Assembly (NCBI GenBank): GCA_029287515.1
Contig: JARFQZ010000012.1
Coordinates: 1 to 7,211 of the forward strand
Direction: 5' to 3'
DNA from: Lysobacterales bacterium
GTDB lineage: Bacteria > Pseudomonadota > Gammaproteobacteria > Xanthomonadales > SZUA-36
DNA: 7,211 nucleotides
A model generated the notes under the pieces. That model was not told the origin of the DNA. It did no database searches and worked only from the letters and a program-made list of their open reading frames with translations. Both the position numbers and the translations under genes were made by a program. Below are positions 1 to 6,151 of the stretch, piece after piece (the stretch's first letter is position 1; every line of letters starts with the position of its first letter).

Positions 1-636
1 CACGTGGGCGATGTCCGGTTCAACCAGGTCCTGGAAGATGTGGAAATCTACCAGACCGGCGATCAGTCCGAGCTCCAGGTCTATTACCATGCCGGGCAGG
101 CCACCATTACGGGCGCCGATACCTGGTTGCTGGAAGACGTCAGCCGTACAGAATTGTCGGGCATGAGCGCCAGGGAGGAACACATCGACCGCCTGCAGTG
201 GGAGAAACTCCTCACAAAGGAACAGGCGAATATCCTGATCCTGCCGCTTGAAGCCCTGGCGCCGCACGAACTGGTGCTTTACATCAGGCATTTGCGGGAT
301 AACGAGCTCGATACGCACCATTTCAGGGTGGTGTTCTGGAAACAGGCCAGCATTGCAATTTCAGTCATTGCCATGGGCCTGTTGTCATTGCCATTGCTGG
401 TGGGCTCTACGCGGGGCATTTCGGCGAGCCAGAGAATTCTGCTGGGTGGCATCCTGGGCATCCTGTTTTACCTGCTGCAGCAGGTCACCGGAAACCTGGC
501 CGGCATACTCAACCTGGTCCCGTCGATTACGATCATGGCACCCGTGCTGGTGCTGCTGGGTATATCGGTTGCCGCGCAATTCTGGAGAGGTTTCAGGAAA
601 CCGTCGCCTGCCAGGACTCCTCGGCAACCGTCTTGA
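1..636 (+). CDS. lptG: LptG, LPS export ABC permease (C-terminal part)
   Basis: This is the 3' part of an inner-membrane permease subunit of the LptB2FG transporter, which extracts lipopolysaccharide from the inner membrane and passes it to the Lpt bridge. The frame is open to the first base of the window, so the true start lies upstream; about 211 residues are visible of a family length near 350. The first 100 or so residues look like the end of the periplasmic beta-jellyroll domain (IYQTGD, TWLLEDVS, W-EKLL). Next comes the family-typical stretch with LPLEALAPHELVLYIRHL, and then FWKQ leading into three hydrophobic helices at roughly residues 116-135, 145-163 and 171-195. GSTRG follows the first helix, as in LptG. 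LptF is the paralogous alternative, but the VPSITIMAP region and the basic tail after the last helix fit LptG better. The stop TGA at 634-636 lies inside the end of the opposing metallophosphoesterase gene. Confidence 0.88.
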   Translation, partial: HVGDVRFNQVLEDVEIYQTGDQSELQVYYHAGQATITGADTWLLEDVSRTELSGMSAREEHIDRLQWEKLLTKEQANILILPLEALAPHELVLYIRHLRDNELDTHHFRVVFWKQASIAISVIAMGLLSLPLLVGSTRGISASQRILLGGILGILFYLLQQVTGNLAGILNLVPSITIMAPVLVLLGISVAAQFWRGFRKPSPARTPRQPS

Positions 637-1465
637 ACTGCCTGTCCTGGAGAGCCACCAGCCGCATTCTGCAATGCCAGCCCGGGTCGGCCTGCTCGAT
701 ATCAAAAATCCGGTAGGATGCATTTTCCGCATCCGAGGCCGATGCCGTGCAGTAGATACGGGTATCGGTGAGATGGTCCTCGCGATTGCAGTGGATGTGG
801 CCGTAGAGCACCAGGTGGGGCTTCGTACGGCGAATGATATCTCCGAGTTCACCCGCATCGCGCAAAGCTTTGCGGCGGTAGATAATCCCCGGCAGCGGCG
901 GGTGATGAATCAACAGGCAATGGAAATGATCATCCTGGCCCGGGTCCAGCGAGATAAGCAGGCGACCACGCTGGCTTTGCCCCAGTTCGCCTGCTGCGGA
1001 GAAAATGCGGGTGACGCAGGACGTATTGACGCCGGTGATTTTCAATGACCCCGCGCGATGTTCAAACGGAAAACCGGCAGTGTAGTCATGCGCGTCACCG
1101 TTTCGTTGGGGCAGGTAGTCGCCCCATTGGCGGTACATCGATTCCAGCGAGTCGGTAGCGTAGTTGTCGTGGTTTCCGGGGACCAGTATGACCTTGCCGG
1201 GTGAACCCAGGGTTCGGAGCCAGGCTGCGGCTTCCTTCATTTCCCGTTCCAGGCCGATGTGAACCAGGTCGCCGGTCAGCAGTATCCGGTCGGGGTCATG
1301 CCGGGCTACCGATTCGGTCAGCTGGTCCAGGATTTCCCTGCGGTGAGCGAACCGCCTGTTTTTGTACCAGGAAAGATATCCGGACCTCCGTTTACCCCTG
1401 ACACCCAGGAAACCGAGGCCGTCCAGTGTGCTCAAATGAGGGTCGGTTATGTGGATCAGGCGCAT
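593..1465 (-). CDS. Calcineurin-like metallophosphoesterase
   Basis: A cytoplasmic-looking protein of 290 residues with the complete metal-binding signature of the calcineurin-like phosphoesterase fold. It has D8-x-H10 (ITDPH), GDLVH with D66, GNHD at 97-100, the LLIHH block with H187/H188, and GHIH at 222-225. These residues bind a dinuclear metal centre that hydrolyses phosphomonoesters or diesters. The substrate cannot be read from the sequence. An Arg/Lys-rich insert (about residues 22-44, with GKRRSGYLSWYKNRR) follows the first motif and may contact an anionic or membrane substrate. I chose the ATG at 1463-1465 because it directly precedes the first beta strand (MRLIHITDPH). An in-frame ATG at 1502-1504 would add 13 residues with no family character, and neither has a good Shine-Dalgarno. 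The gene is divergent from the CDP-alcohol transferase gene and overlaps lptG by 44 bases at its 3' end. LpxH and CpdA are relatives in the same fold, but I see no motif that identifies it as either. Confidence 0.85.
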   Translation of the reverse strand: MRLIHITDPHLSTLDGLGFLGVRGKRRSGYLSWYKNRRFAHRREILDQLTESVARHDPDRILLTGDLVHIGLEREMKEAAAWLRTLGSPGKVILVPGNHDNYATDSLESMYRQWGDYLPQRNGDAHDYTAGFPFEHRAGSLKITGVNTSCVTRIFSAAGELGQSQRGRLLISLDPGQDDHFHCLLIHHPPLPGIIYRRKALRDAGELGDIIRRTKPHLVLYGHIHCNREDHLTDTRIYCTASASDAENASYRIFDIEQADPGWHCRMRLVALQDRQFKTVAEESWQATVS

Positions 1466-1472
1466 CAGGCTG

Positions 1473-1478
1473 ACTATA
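1473..1478 (-). promoter_or_regulatory. Possible -10 element for the metallophosphoesterase gene
   Basis: On the minus strand these bases read TATAGT, one mismatch from the -10 consensus, and they overlap the plus-strand TATAAT. Initiation about 7 bases downstream would fall near 1466, right at the preferred ATG (1465), so the message would be leaderless or nearly so. No convincing -35 hexamer is visible at the expected distance. Confidence 0.25.
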
Positions 1479-1480
1479 AT
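1475..1480 (+). promoter_or_regulatory. Probable -10 box of the head-group operon
   Basis: A perfect TATAAT lies 41 bases upstream of the ATG at 1522, in the only intergenic gap before the three-gene plus-strand operon. A TG at 1471-1472 gives a near-extended -10. The best -35 candidate with 17-base spacing is TGGATC at 1452-1457, a 3/6 match, inside the start of the opposing gene. The predicted transcript would start near 1487 with a leader of roughly 35 bases. Confidence 0.45.
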
Positions 1481-1521
1481 CGACTGACCCGCTTTATGCA
1501 CCATGGAAACCCATCACTCTC

Positions 1522-2718
1522 ATGCCGATTCATGCACTGATCCAGGGCGAATCCCCCGTGAAACTGTGGGGGCTCTCCGCGCGTGAGCGCCTGGGGCGTC
1601 AGCTCCGTGAAGCGGGCGGCGCAGAACTGGTTGCCGGTCCGGGGGATCTGCCCGCAACGGGACCGGTGCTGTTGCTGAACGCGGCGTTTCTGTTCGAGGT
1701 CCGCACGCTGTCTGCACTGATGGAAAAATCGAAAGTGCAATTAAAGCACCCGTCTACCGGGCGCATCGCCGCGGTCATGACCGACGCGGGAGGGCTTGAA
1801 GAAGCCCTGGGCTGCATGAACGGGGACAGCCGCAGCGTCGACACCCTGCTGGAAACGGTCACGCCCGAAGATCTCGCTGCATTCAATGAAACCCTGAAAA
1901 GCGCCCAGGCCCCTTTCCTGGAGCCCGTTGCGCAAGAGAACAAGACCGAGCTGGAAAGCCGTCTGTACGGCAATGCCTACAAGGGGATTACCGACCTGGT
2001 CACCAAGTTTGTCTGGCCCAGGCCGGCCAGGAAGGCGGTGCAAGTTGCCGCCTCCATGGGCATGAGCCCCAACATGGTGACCAGCATTGGCCTGGTTCTC
2101 GTGATTGCAGCCTGCTACCTCTTTCTTCATGGCCATTACCTGGCGGGTCTCCTCGCCGGGTGGATCATGACGTTCCTGGACACGGTGGACGGAAAGCTGG
2201 CGCGCGTGACCGTCCAATCAACGAAATTCGGGAATCTGTACGATCACATCATCGACCTGGTACATCCGCCGTTCTGGTACATCTACTGGGGGATGTCGCT
2301 GGCCGGGTTTACGCCGGTGCTGGGCTTCGATCAGCAGCAGATGTACTGGCTGATCATCATTGCCTACGTGCTGGGCAGGGTGGTGGAAGGTGTTTTTCCC
2401 TTGCTGGGGAGCTGTGGCATTTTCACCTGGCGTCCCTTCGATGCCTGGTTCCGGCTGGTGACAGCGCGGCGTAATCCGTGCCTGATCATCCTCACCGCCA
2501 GCGCCCTGGCCGGGCGGCCGGACTGGGGTTTTGTCGCCGTGACCTTCTGGTCCGTCATCACGACCTTGATCCTGGTTCTCCGGCTGTTTCAGGGTGTCGT
2601 GGCCAGGCTGCAGAGTGGCCCGCTGGAATCCTGGTTGAGCGATGAGAACGTCGCCGGGGGTCCCAATGCGGGCGCATTCCGGGTTTTCGGCAGTACCAGG
2701 GGCGCTTATGGCGCCTAG
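1522..2718 (+). CDS. CDP-alcohol phosphatidyltransferase with degenerate nucleotidyltransferase-like N-terminus
   Basis: A predicted integral inner-membrane enzyme of 398 residues that swaps CMP on a CDP-activated molecule for an alcohol. The family signature is complete at residues 220-245: D220-x2-D223-G224-x2-A227-R228-x8-G237-x3-D241-x3-D245. Hydrophobic helices flank it (about 186-203, 206-219, 250-266, 274-295, 318-331 and 336-358). Residues 1-150 are soluble and recall the sugar or inositol nucleotidyltransferase domain of bifunctional IPCT-DIPPS-type proteins. SPVKLWGLSARERLGRQL resembles the KPL..L.G..LL.R segment, and VLLLNAAFLFE resembles the strand that normally ends in GD. The Gly-rich nucleotide loop and that Asp are not visible, so this domain is probably catalytically dead or repurposed. 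The accepted alcohol (inositol, glycerol or other) is unknown. The ATG at 1522 has only a weak Shine-Dalgarno (GGAAA, 12 bases upstream). A GTG at 1558 is possible but would cut off the first beta strand. First gene of the plus-strand operon; its end overlaps the next gene by 11 bases. Confidence 0.88.
   Translation: MPIHALIQGESPVKLWGLSARERLGRQLREAGGAELVAGPGDLPATGPVLLLNAAFLFEVRTLSALMEKSKVQLKHPSTGRIAAVMTDAGGLEEALGCMNGDSRSVDTLLETVTPEDLAAFNETLKSAQAPFLEPVAQENKTELESRLYGNAYKGITDLVTKFVWPRPARKAVQVAASMGMSPNMVTSIGLVLVIAACYLFLHGHYLAGLLAGWIMTFLDTVDGKLARVTVQSTKFGNLYDHIIDLVHPPFWYIYWGMSLAGFTPVLGFDQQQMYWLIIIAYVLGRVVEGVFPLLGSCGIFTWRPFDAWFRLVTARRNPCLIILTASALAGRPDWGFVAVTFWSVITTLILVLRLFQGVVARLQSGPLESWLSDENVAGGPNAGAFRVFGSTRGAYGA
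2698..2702 (+). promoter_or_regulatory. Ribosome binding site deciding the Tam41-like start
   Basis: AGGGG sits 5 bases before the ATG at 2708. It supports this start over the in-frame ATGs at 2642 and 2666, which would lengthen the overlap with the preceding gene and add residues without family similarity. Confidence 0.5.
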
Positions 2719-3664
2719 CCCGACGCAGGCGCACGCAGCGCTCACTGAAATCGTCACCAGGCAGGTTTCGGGCACTTGTGATTTTCCGGATCCGCAACGA
2801 GACCGATTGCTGGAACAGATACAGCAACGTTACGGCGACGGCTTGCAGGCCGTGCTGATTTACGGTTCCTATTTGCGCGGTAAGCGTGACACCCTGCTTG
2901 ATTTTTACGTGCTGCTCGACAGCTATCGCTCCATGCCCAGCGCCTGGCAGGGTCTGTTGTGCAGGACGCTGCCGCCGAATGTCTACCAGATTCACCACGG
3001 CTCCCCTCCGGATGAAATCCGCGCCAAGTACGCCTTGCTGAGCCTGGACGGATTCGAGCGCGCGGTGCGCCGGGATTTTCACTCTTATTTCTGGGCCCGG
3101 TTTGCGCAGCCCTGTGGCATTCTTTATTGCCGGGATGAACAGGTCCGGCAACGGGTTATCGACGCCATTGCGGAGGCCTGCGCAACCTTCACGCGACGCG
3201 TGGTTCCCGCCTTACCGGATGTTTTCGACGCCAAGACGTTGTGGGCCGAGGGTTTGCGGCGCACCTACCAATGCGAATTCAGATCGGAGCCGCCCGGGCA
3301 CGCTGAACAATTGTTTGAATACTGGCCGGATTACTATCGCGCCATCACGGCGTCACTGGCCACGGTGGACCCGGGATACGGAACGGCCGGAGCCGATGAC
3401 CGCTATACCAATACCAGCCCCGGGGGACAGCGCCGGCGGTCACCCGGAGAATGGTGGCTGCGAAGGCTGCAGGGCAAAATCCTGTCGACGCTGCGGATCA
3501 TCAAGGCGGCGCTCACCTTCGACGGCGCACTGGATTACCTGTTGTGGAAGATCAAGCGGCATTCCGGCGTGTACATTGAACCGACCCGTTTGCAACGCAA
3601 GGCCCCGCTGATTTTTGCCTGGCCCCTGTTGTTCCGGCTCTGGCGCAAGGGGGCCTTCAGGTGA
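2708..3664 (+). CDS. Tam41/Mmp37-like CDP-diacylglycerol synthase (phosphatidate cytidylyltransferase)
   Basis: A protein of 318 residues that I read as a bacterial relative of mitochondrial Tam41, a peripheral-membrane CDP-DAG synthase of the nucleotidyltransferase fold that makes CDP-diacylglycerol from CTP and phosphatidate, unrelated to integral-membrane CdsA. Landmarks in family order: the nucleotidyltransferase GS signature (IYGSYLRG, G53-S54) followed by LLDFYVLLD (D65-F66, matching the mLDFi.. motif of Tam41) with a W at 80; then KYALLSLDGF (about 108-116), matching the Tam41 'KYGVVS..DL' strand; then FHSYFWARFAQPCGILY (124-140), matching 'W..LYiaGRLhKPV.i'; then GLRRTYQCEFR; and a basic amphipathic C-terminal segment (about 256-285) like the Tam41 membrane-contact tail. 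The Tyr after D-F means the second acidic ligand of the usual D-x-D pattern is not at the standard place, so the chemistry needs checking. It overlaps the CDP-alcohol transferase gene by 11 bases, and GTG/TGA overlap (3661-3664) links it to the flippase frame. A product of CDP-DAG or another CDP-lipid for its neighbour is the simplest reading. Confidence 0.72.
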   Translation: MAPSPTQAHAALTEIVTRQVSGTCDFPDPQRDRLLEQIQQRYGDGLQAVLIYGSYLRGKRDTLLDFYVLLDSYRSMPSAWQGLLCRTLPPNVYQIHHGSPPDEIRAKYALLSLDGFERAVRRDFHSYFWARFAQPCGILYCRDEQVRQRVIDAIAEACATFTRRVVPALPDVFDAKTLWAEGLRRTYQCEFRSEPPGHAEQLFEYWPDYYRAITASLATVDPGYGTAGADDRYTNTSPGGQRRRSPGEWWLRRLQGKILSTLRIIKAALTFDGALDYLLWKIKRHSGVYIEPTRLQRKAPLIFAWPLLFRLWRKGAFR

Positions 3665-3667
3665 CCG

Positions 3668-3673
3668 GGGAGG
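3668..3673 (+). promoter_or_regulatory. Ribosome binding site deciding the flippase start
   Basis: GGGAGG lies 5 bases before the ATG at 3679 and is the better-matched start signal. The in-frame GTG at 3661 also has an upstream G-rich stretch (AAGGGGG, spacing about 7) and overlaps the previous stop, so it remains possible. Confidence 0.5.
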
Positions 3674-3678
3674 GCGGC

Positions 3679-4962
3679 ATGCGTAAACGCGTGTTGCGAA
3701 ATTTCGGGGTGGTCATCCGGGGACGTGCGCTTGCGGGTGTCTTTTCAGTGGCCGCCACGGGCCTGATGGCAAACGCGCTGCCCGCGGCTGAATTCGGGCT
3801 GGTCGTGCTGATCCACACCTACGTGATGGTCATCCGGGGCGCCCTGAATTTCCGGACCTTCGAAGCGGTCGTCCGTTTCGGCATCCCCCTGAACGATTCT
3901 TCCGACACTGACGGCTTCAGGTCCCTGCTGCGTTCGACCATGCTGGTGGATTATTCTGCCGGCACGCTCGCCATGCTGGTGAGCATGGCCGGGGCATCCC
4001 TGGCAGCGCTATTCCTGCAGTGGGATAGCGAAACCGTGTATTGGGCAATGGGCTACAGCCTGGTGATTCTTGCCACTGCAAACGGCACGCCGAACGGGAT
4101 ACTGCGGGTTTACGACCGGTTCGACGCACTGGGTATCCAGTACGCGGTGGCGCCGTTCCTGCGTTTTGTCTCGGTCGGAATCGCCTGGTGGATGGAAGCA
4201 CCCATGGAAGTGTTTATCCTCGCCTGGGGTTCCGCTTTTGCCCTGGGCCATTTCTACATGTCGATACGGGGTTTCGTCGAATTGAGAAAGCACGTCAAAA
4301 CCCGCTTGTGGACCGGGTTCCGATGGCAGGATCTGACCGGGCGTGAAAGTGATTTCTGGAAATTCGTCGGCGTGGTTTACTGGCAGACGAATATAGACCT
4401 GCTGCCGAAGCATGTATCGGTATTGCTGGCAGGTGGTTTGCTCGGGCCGGCTGCGGCAGGGCTGTTTCGCCTGGCGCGCGAAATTTCAACCATCCTGGCG
4501 CAACCGGCCCTGGTTCTAAGGGAAGTGCTGTTTCCCGACCTGACACGCAGTTTTCACGCGGATGACGGTGGACTGCATTCTGTTCCATTCAGGACTGCCG
4601 TGGTGGCGGGCGTGGCCGGCCTGTTGATCGTCGCGCTGTCTATCGTGTTCGGGGAGCCGATACTGGCAGTGGTCGGGGCGGAGTATGTTCCCGCGGCGCC
4701 CCTGCTCAGCCTTCTGTTGCTGGCAGCGTCGTTCGACCTGGCCAATGCGTCGCTGCGTGCGGCTGCATATGCCATGGGGCGGGCGGCGGCTGTTCTGAAG
4801 ATCCACGTGGTGGGGATCGCGGCTTATTTTGCCGCGTTTTTCCTGCTGACAGCCATGCTGGGACTGGCAGGTCCCGGGCTGGCGGCCGTGTTGGCCTCCC
4901 TGCTTTCCCTGGGCCTGACTGCGAAACTGGTCAGCGGGCTGACGGCTCAGCGATCATCCTGA
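3679..4962 (+). CDS. MOP-superfamily lipid-linked (oligosaccharide/lipid) flippase, Wzx-like
   Basis: A strongly hydrophobic inner-membrane protein of 427 residues with roughly 12 predicted helices, built like the polysaccharide-biosynthesis (Wzx/MATE-type) flippases. The N-terminal start MRKRVLRNFGVVIRGRALAG, the amphipathic FRTFEAVVRFG block (about 58-68), and the mid-protein segment with YWQTNIDLLPKHVSVLLAGG, LGPAAAGLFRLAREIS and the following PALVLREVLFPDLTR (about 234-290) are typical of this family. Such proteins move lipid-linked intermediates from the cytoplasmic to the periplasmic leaflet. Here the neighbours make lipids, not sugar polymers, and no glycosyltransferase or polymerase is visible, so a finished phospho- or sphingolipid is a plausible cargo; that is inference. 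The GTG at 3661 would add 6 residues. Last gene of the plus-strand operon; its 3' end overlaps the opposing spt-like gene by 16 bases. Confidence 0.82.
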   Translation: MRKRVLRNFGVVIRGRALAGVFSVAATGLMANALPAAEFGLVVLIHTYVMVIRGALNFRTFEAVVRFGIPLNDSSDTDGFRSLLRSTMLVDYSAGTLAMLVSMAGASLAALFLQWDSETVYWAMGYSLVILATANGTPNGILRVYDRFDALGIQYAVAPFLRFVSVGIAWWMEAPMEVFILAWGSAFALGHFYMSIRGFVELRKHVKTRLWTGFRWQDLTGRESDFWKFVGVVYWQTNIDLLPKHVSVLLAGGLLGPAAAGLFRLAREISTILAQPALVLREVLFPDLTRSFHADDGGLHSVPFRTAVVAGVAGLLIVALSIVFGEPILAVVGAEYVPAAPLLSLLLLAASFDLANASLRAAAYAMGRAAAVLKIHVVGIAAYFAAFFLLTAMLGLAGPGLAAVLASLLSLGLTAKLVSGLTAQRSS

Positions 4963-6140
4963 AGCAGCCCCCTCAGGCTGCCAAAAATTTCGATGATGCG
5001 TTCCACCTGTTCTTCGCTGTGTGCGGCGCTCACGCTGCAGCGAATGTAACTGTGCTGGTCAGGTGATGCCGGGGGCACCATCAGGTTGGTGTAAACCCCT
5101 TTTTCCAGCAACTGGTTCCAGAATGGCAGCGCGACTTCCTTCGCTCCGAGCTTTATGGCGACCACCGGGCTGATTTCCGGTCCGGTCTCAAAGCCCAGGT
5201 CGTTGAAACCCTGGTAAAGCCTCGTGGCGTTGCGCCAGAGTGATTCGCGTAATTCAGGGCGGCTTTTCAGCTGCTTGAGGGCTTCGTGCGTGCTCGCGAT
5301 AATCGAGGGGCTGGATGATGCGGTGAAAATGAACGGGCGGGAAACGTAGCGGATCAGGTCGAGTTCGGGATGCTGGCTGACACAGAAACCACCCATCGCT
5401 CCGAGGCTCTTGCTGAACGTTCCCACGAAAAAGTCGACCTGGTCCATGACGCCCTGCGCCTCGGCGACGCCACAGCCGGTATCTCCATACACGCCAAGGG
5501 AATGGGCTTCGTCCACCAACAGCATCGCACCGTACTTGTTCCTCAGGGCCACGATATCGACGAGGGGCGCACAATCCCCCAAAACGCTGTACAGGCCTTC
5601 AGTCACGATCAGGCAGTCCTGTGCTCGCGCTCCAAGCCGCTCGAGCCGCTTTTCAAGGCTGGCCACATCGTTGTGCCGGAACCGGTAAATATCCGCACCG
5701 CTCATCAGGCAGCCATCGTAGAGGCTGGCGTGCGCATCCGCGTCCAGCAATACGGCATCGCCCGGTTTGAGCAGGGCTACCAGGGTTCCCAGGTTGGCCG
5801 CGTAACCCGTTGAAAAAACCATGCCGTGATCGACCTGGTAAAACCCGGCCAGCTCCTGTTCGAGTGCGGCGTGAGCCGAAAAACTGCCATTGGCCATCCG
5901 CGAACCGGTGGTTCCGGTGCCCTGCGATTCGATCGCATTCCGGGCCGCGGCAACGCAGGAGGGGTCAAACGTCAGACCCAGGTAATTATTGGTGCCGGCA
6001 AGTATCGTGTGTCGGCCTTCCACGATACCCTCGGTCGGGGAAATGATCCGTTCCATGACCACCTGGGTAGGGTCGTGCCCGCCGGCGCTGAGCTGTTCAC
6101 GGATGGCGGCGGCGGGTAAGAATTTATCCAGTAATGCCAT
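4947..6140 (-). CDS. spt: Serine palmitoyltransferase (PLP-dependent alpha-oxoamine synthase)
   Basis: A soluble PLP enzyme of 397 residues, fold-type I alpha-oxoamine synthase family, predicted to condense an acyl thioester with L-serine to a 3-keto sphingoid base, the first step of sphingolipid synthesis. Visible landmarks: NNYLGL at 51-56; GTGTTGSRMANGS at 74-86; VFSTGYAANLG at 108-118; DADAHASLYDG with the PLP-stacking H137; EGLYSVLGD at 181-189; DEAHSLGVYGD at 210-220 (D210 to the pyridine N, H213 to O3'); the PLP lysine K244 in GTFSKSLGAMGGF; and YIRCSVSAAHSEEQ with R367, expected to bind the substrate carboxylate. Length fits the family. AONS (BioF), KBL and ALAS share this fold, but the adjacent dedicated ACP and SDR reductase match the Caulobacter-type sphingolipid set and favour Spt. 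The ATG at 6138-6140 starts 11 bases after the ACP stop, so it is translated from the same operon. Confidence 0.85.
   Translation of the reverse strand: MALLDKFLPAAAIREQLSAGGHDPTQVVMERIISPTEGIVEGRHTILAGTNNYLGLTFDPSCVAAARNAIESQGTGTTGSRMANGSFSAHAALEQELAGFYQVDHGMVFSTGYAANLGTLVALLKPGDAVLLDADAHASLYDGCLMSGADIYRFRHNDVASLEKRLERLGARAQDCLIVTEGLYSVLGDCAPLVDIVALRNKYGAMLLVDEAHSLGVYGDTGCGVAEAQGVMDQVDFFVGTFSKSLGAMGGFCVSQHPELDLIRYVSRPFIFTASSSPSIIASTHEALKQLKSRPELRESLWRNATRLYQGFNDLGFETGPEISPVVAIKLGAKEVALPFWNQLLEKGVYTNLMVPPASPDQHSYIRCSVSAAHSEEQVERIIEIFGSLRGLLQDDR
4964..4981. terminator. Hairpin at the convergent operon junction
   Basis: GCAGCC (4964-4969) and GGCTGC (4976-4981) form a perfect 6-bp stem around a 6-base loop, 1 base after the flippase stop codon and inside the end of the spt-like gene. 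On the plus strand it is followed by CAAAAATTT and on the minus strand by no U run, so it is at best a weak terminator or an RNA 3'-end stabiliser. Confidence 0.25.
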
Positions 6141-6151
6141 GGCGGGCCCTG

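Noticed and set aside
385..858. Minus-strand open frame of 157 codons opposite lptG
   Set aside because: Low-complexity Arg/Pro/His-rich translation, overlaps two real genes, and has no family features; typical of high-GC antisense frames.
248..1048. Plus-strand open frame of 266 codons across the lptG end and the metallophosphoesterase gene
   Set aside because: Its translation is rich in Trp, Cys and Arg with no recognisable domain, and it is a frame shadow of two well-supported genes.
2642..2707. Longer start for the Tam41-like gene (ATG at 2642)
   Set aside because: It would overlap the previous gene by 77 bases, with extra residues that simply translate that gene in another frame; the ATG at 2708 has AGGGG at good spacing.
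2218..2775. Minus-strand open frame of 185 codons opposite the CDP-alcohol transferase
   Set aside because: The sense frame has the complete CDP-alcohol transferase motif, and the antisense product shows no domain.
2558..3151. Minus-strand open frame of 197 codons opposite the Tam41-like gene
   Set aside because: The opposite strand encodes the coherent Tam41-like protein; this frame lacks motifs and a plausible start signal.
5370..5813. Plus-strand open frame of 147 codons opposite spt
   Set aside because: It lies wholly inside the PLP enzyme gene, whose active-site motifs fix the real frame.
4947..6140. Reading the PLP enzyme as BioF (AONS) or KBL
   Set aside because: The fold does not exclude it, but no biotin or threonine-dehydrogenase gene is near, while the dedicated ACP and CerR-like reductase favour a sphingolipid role.
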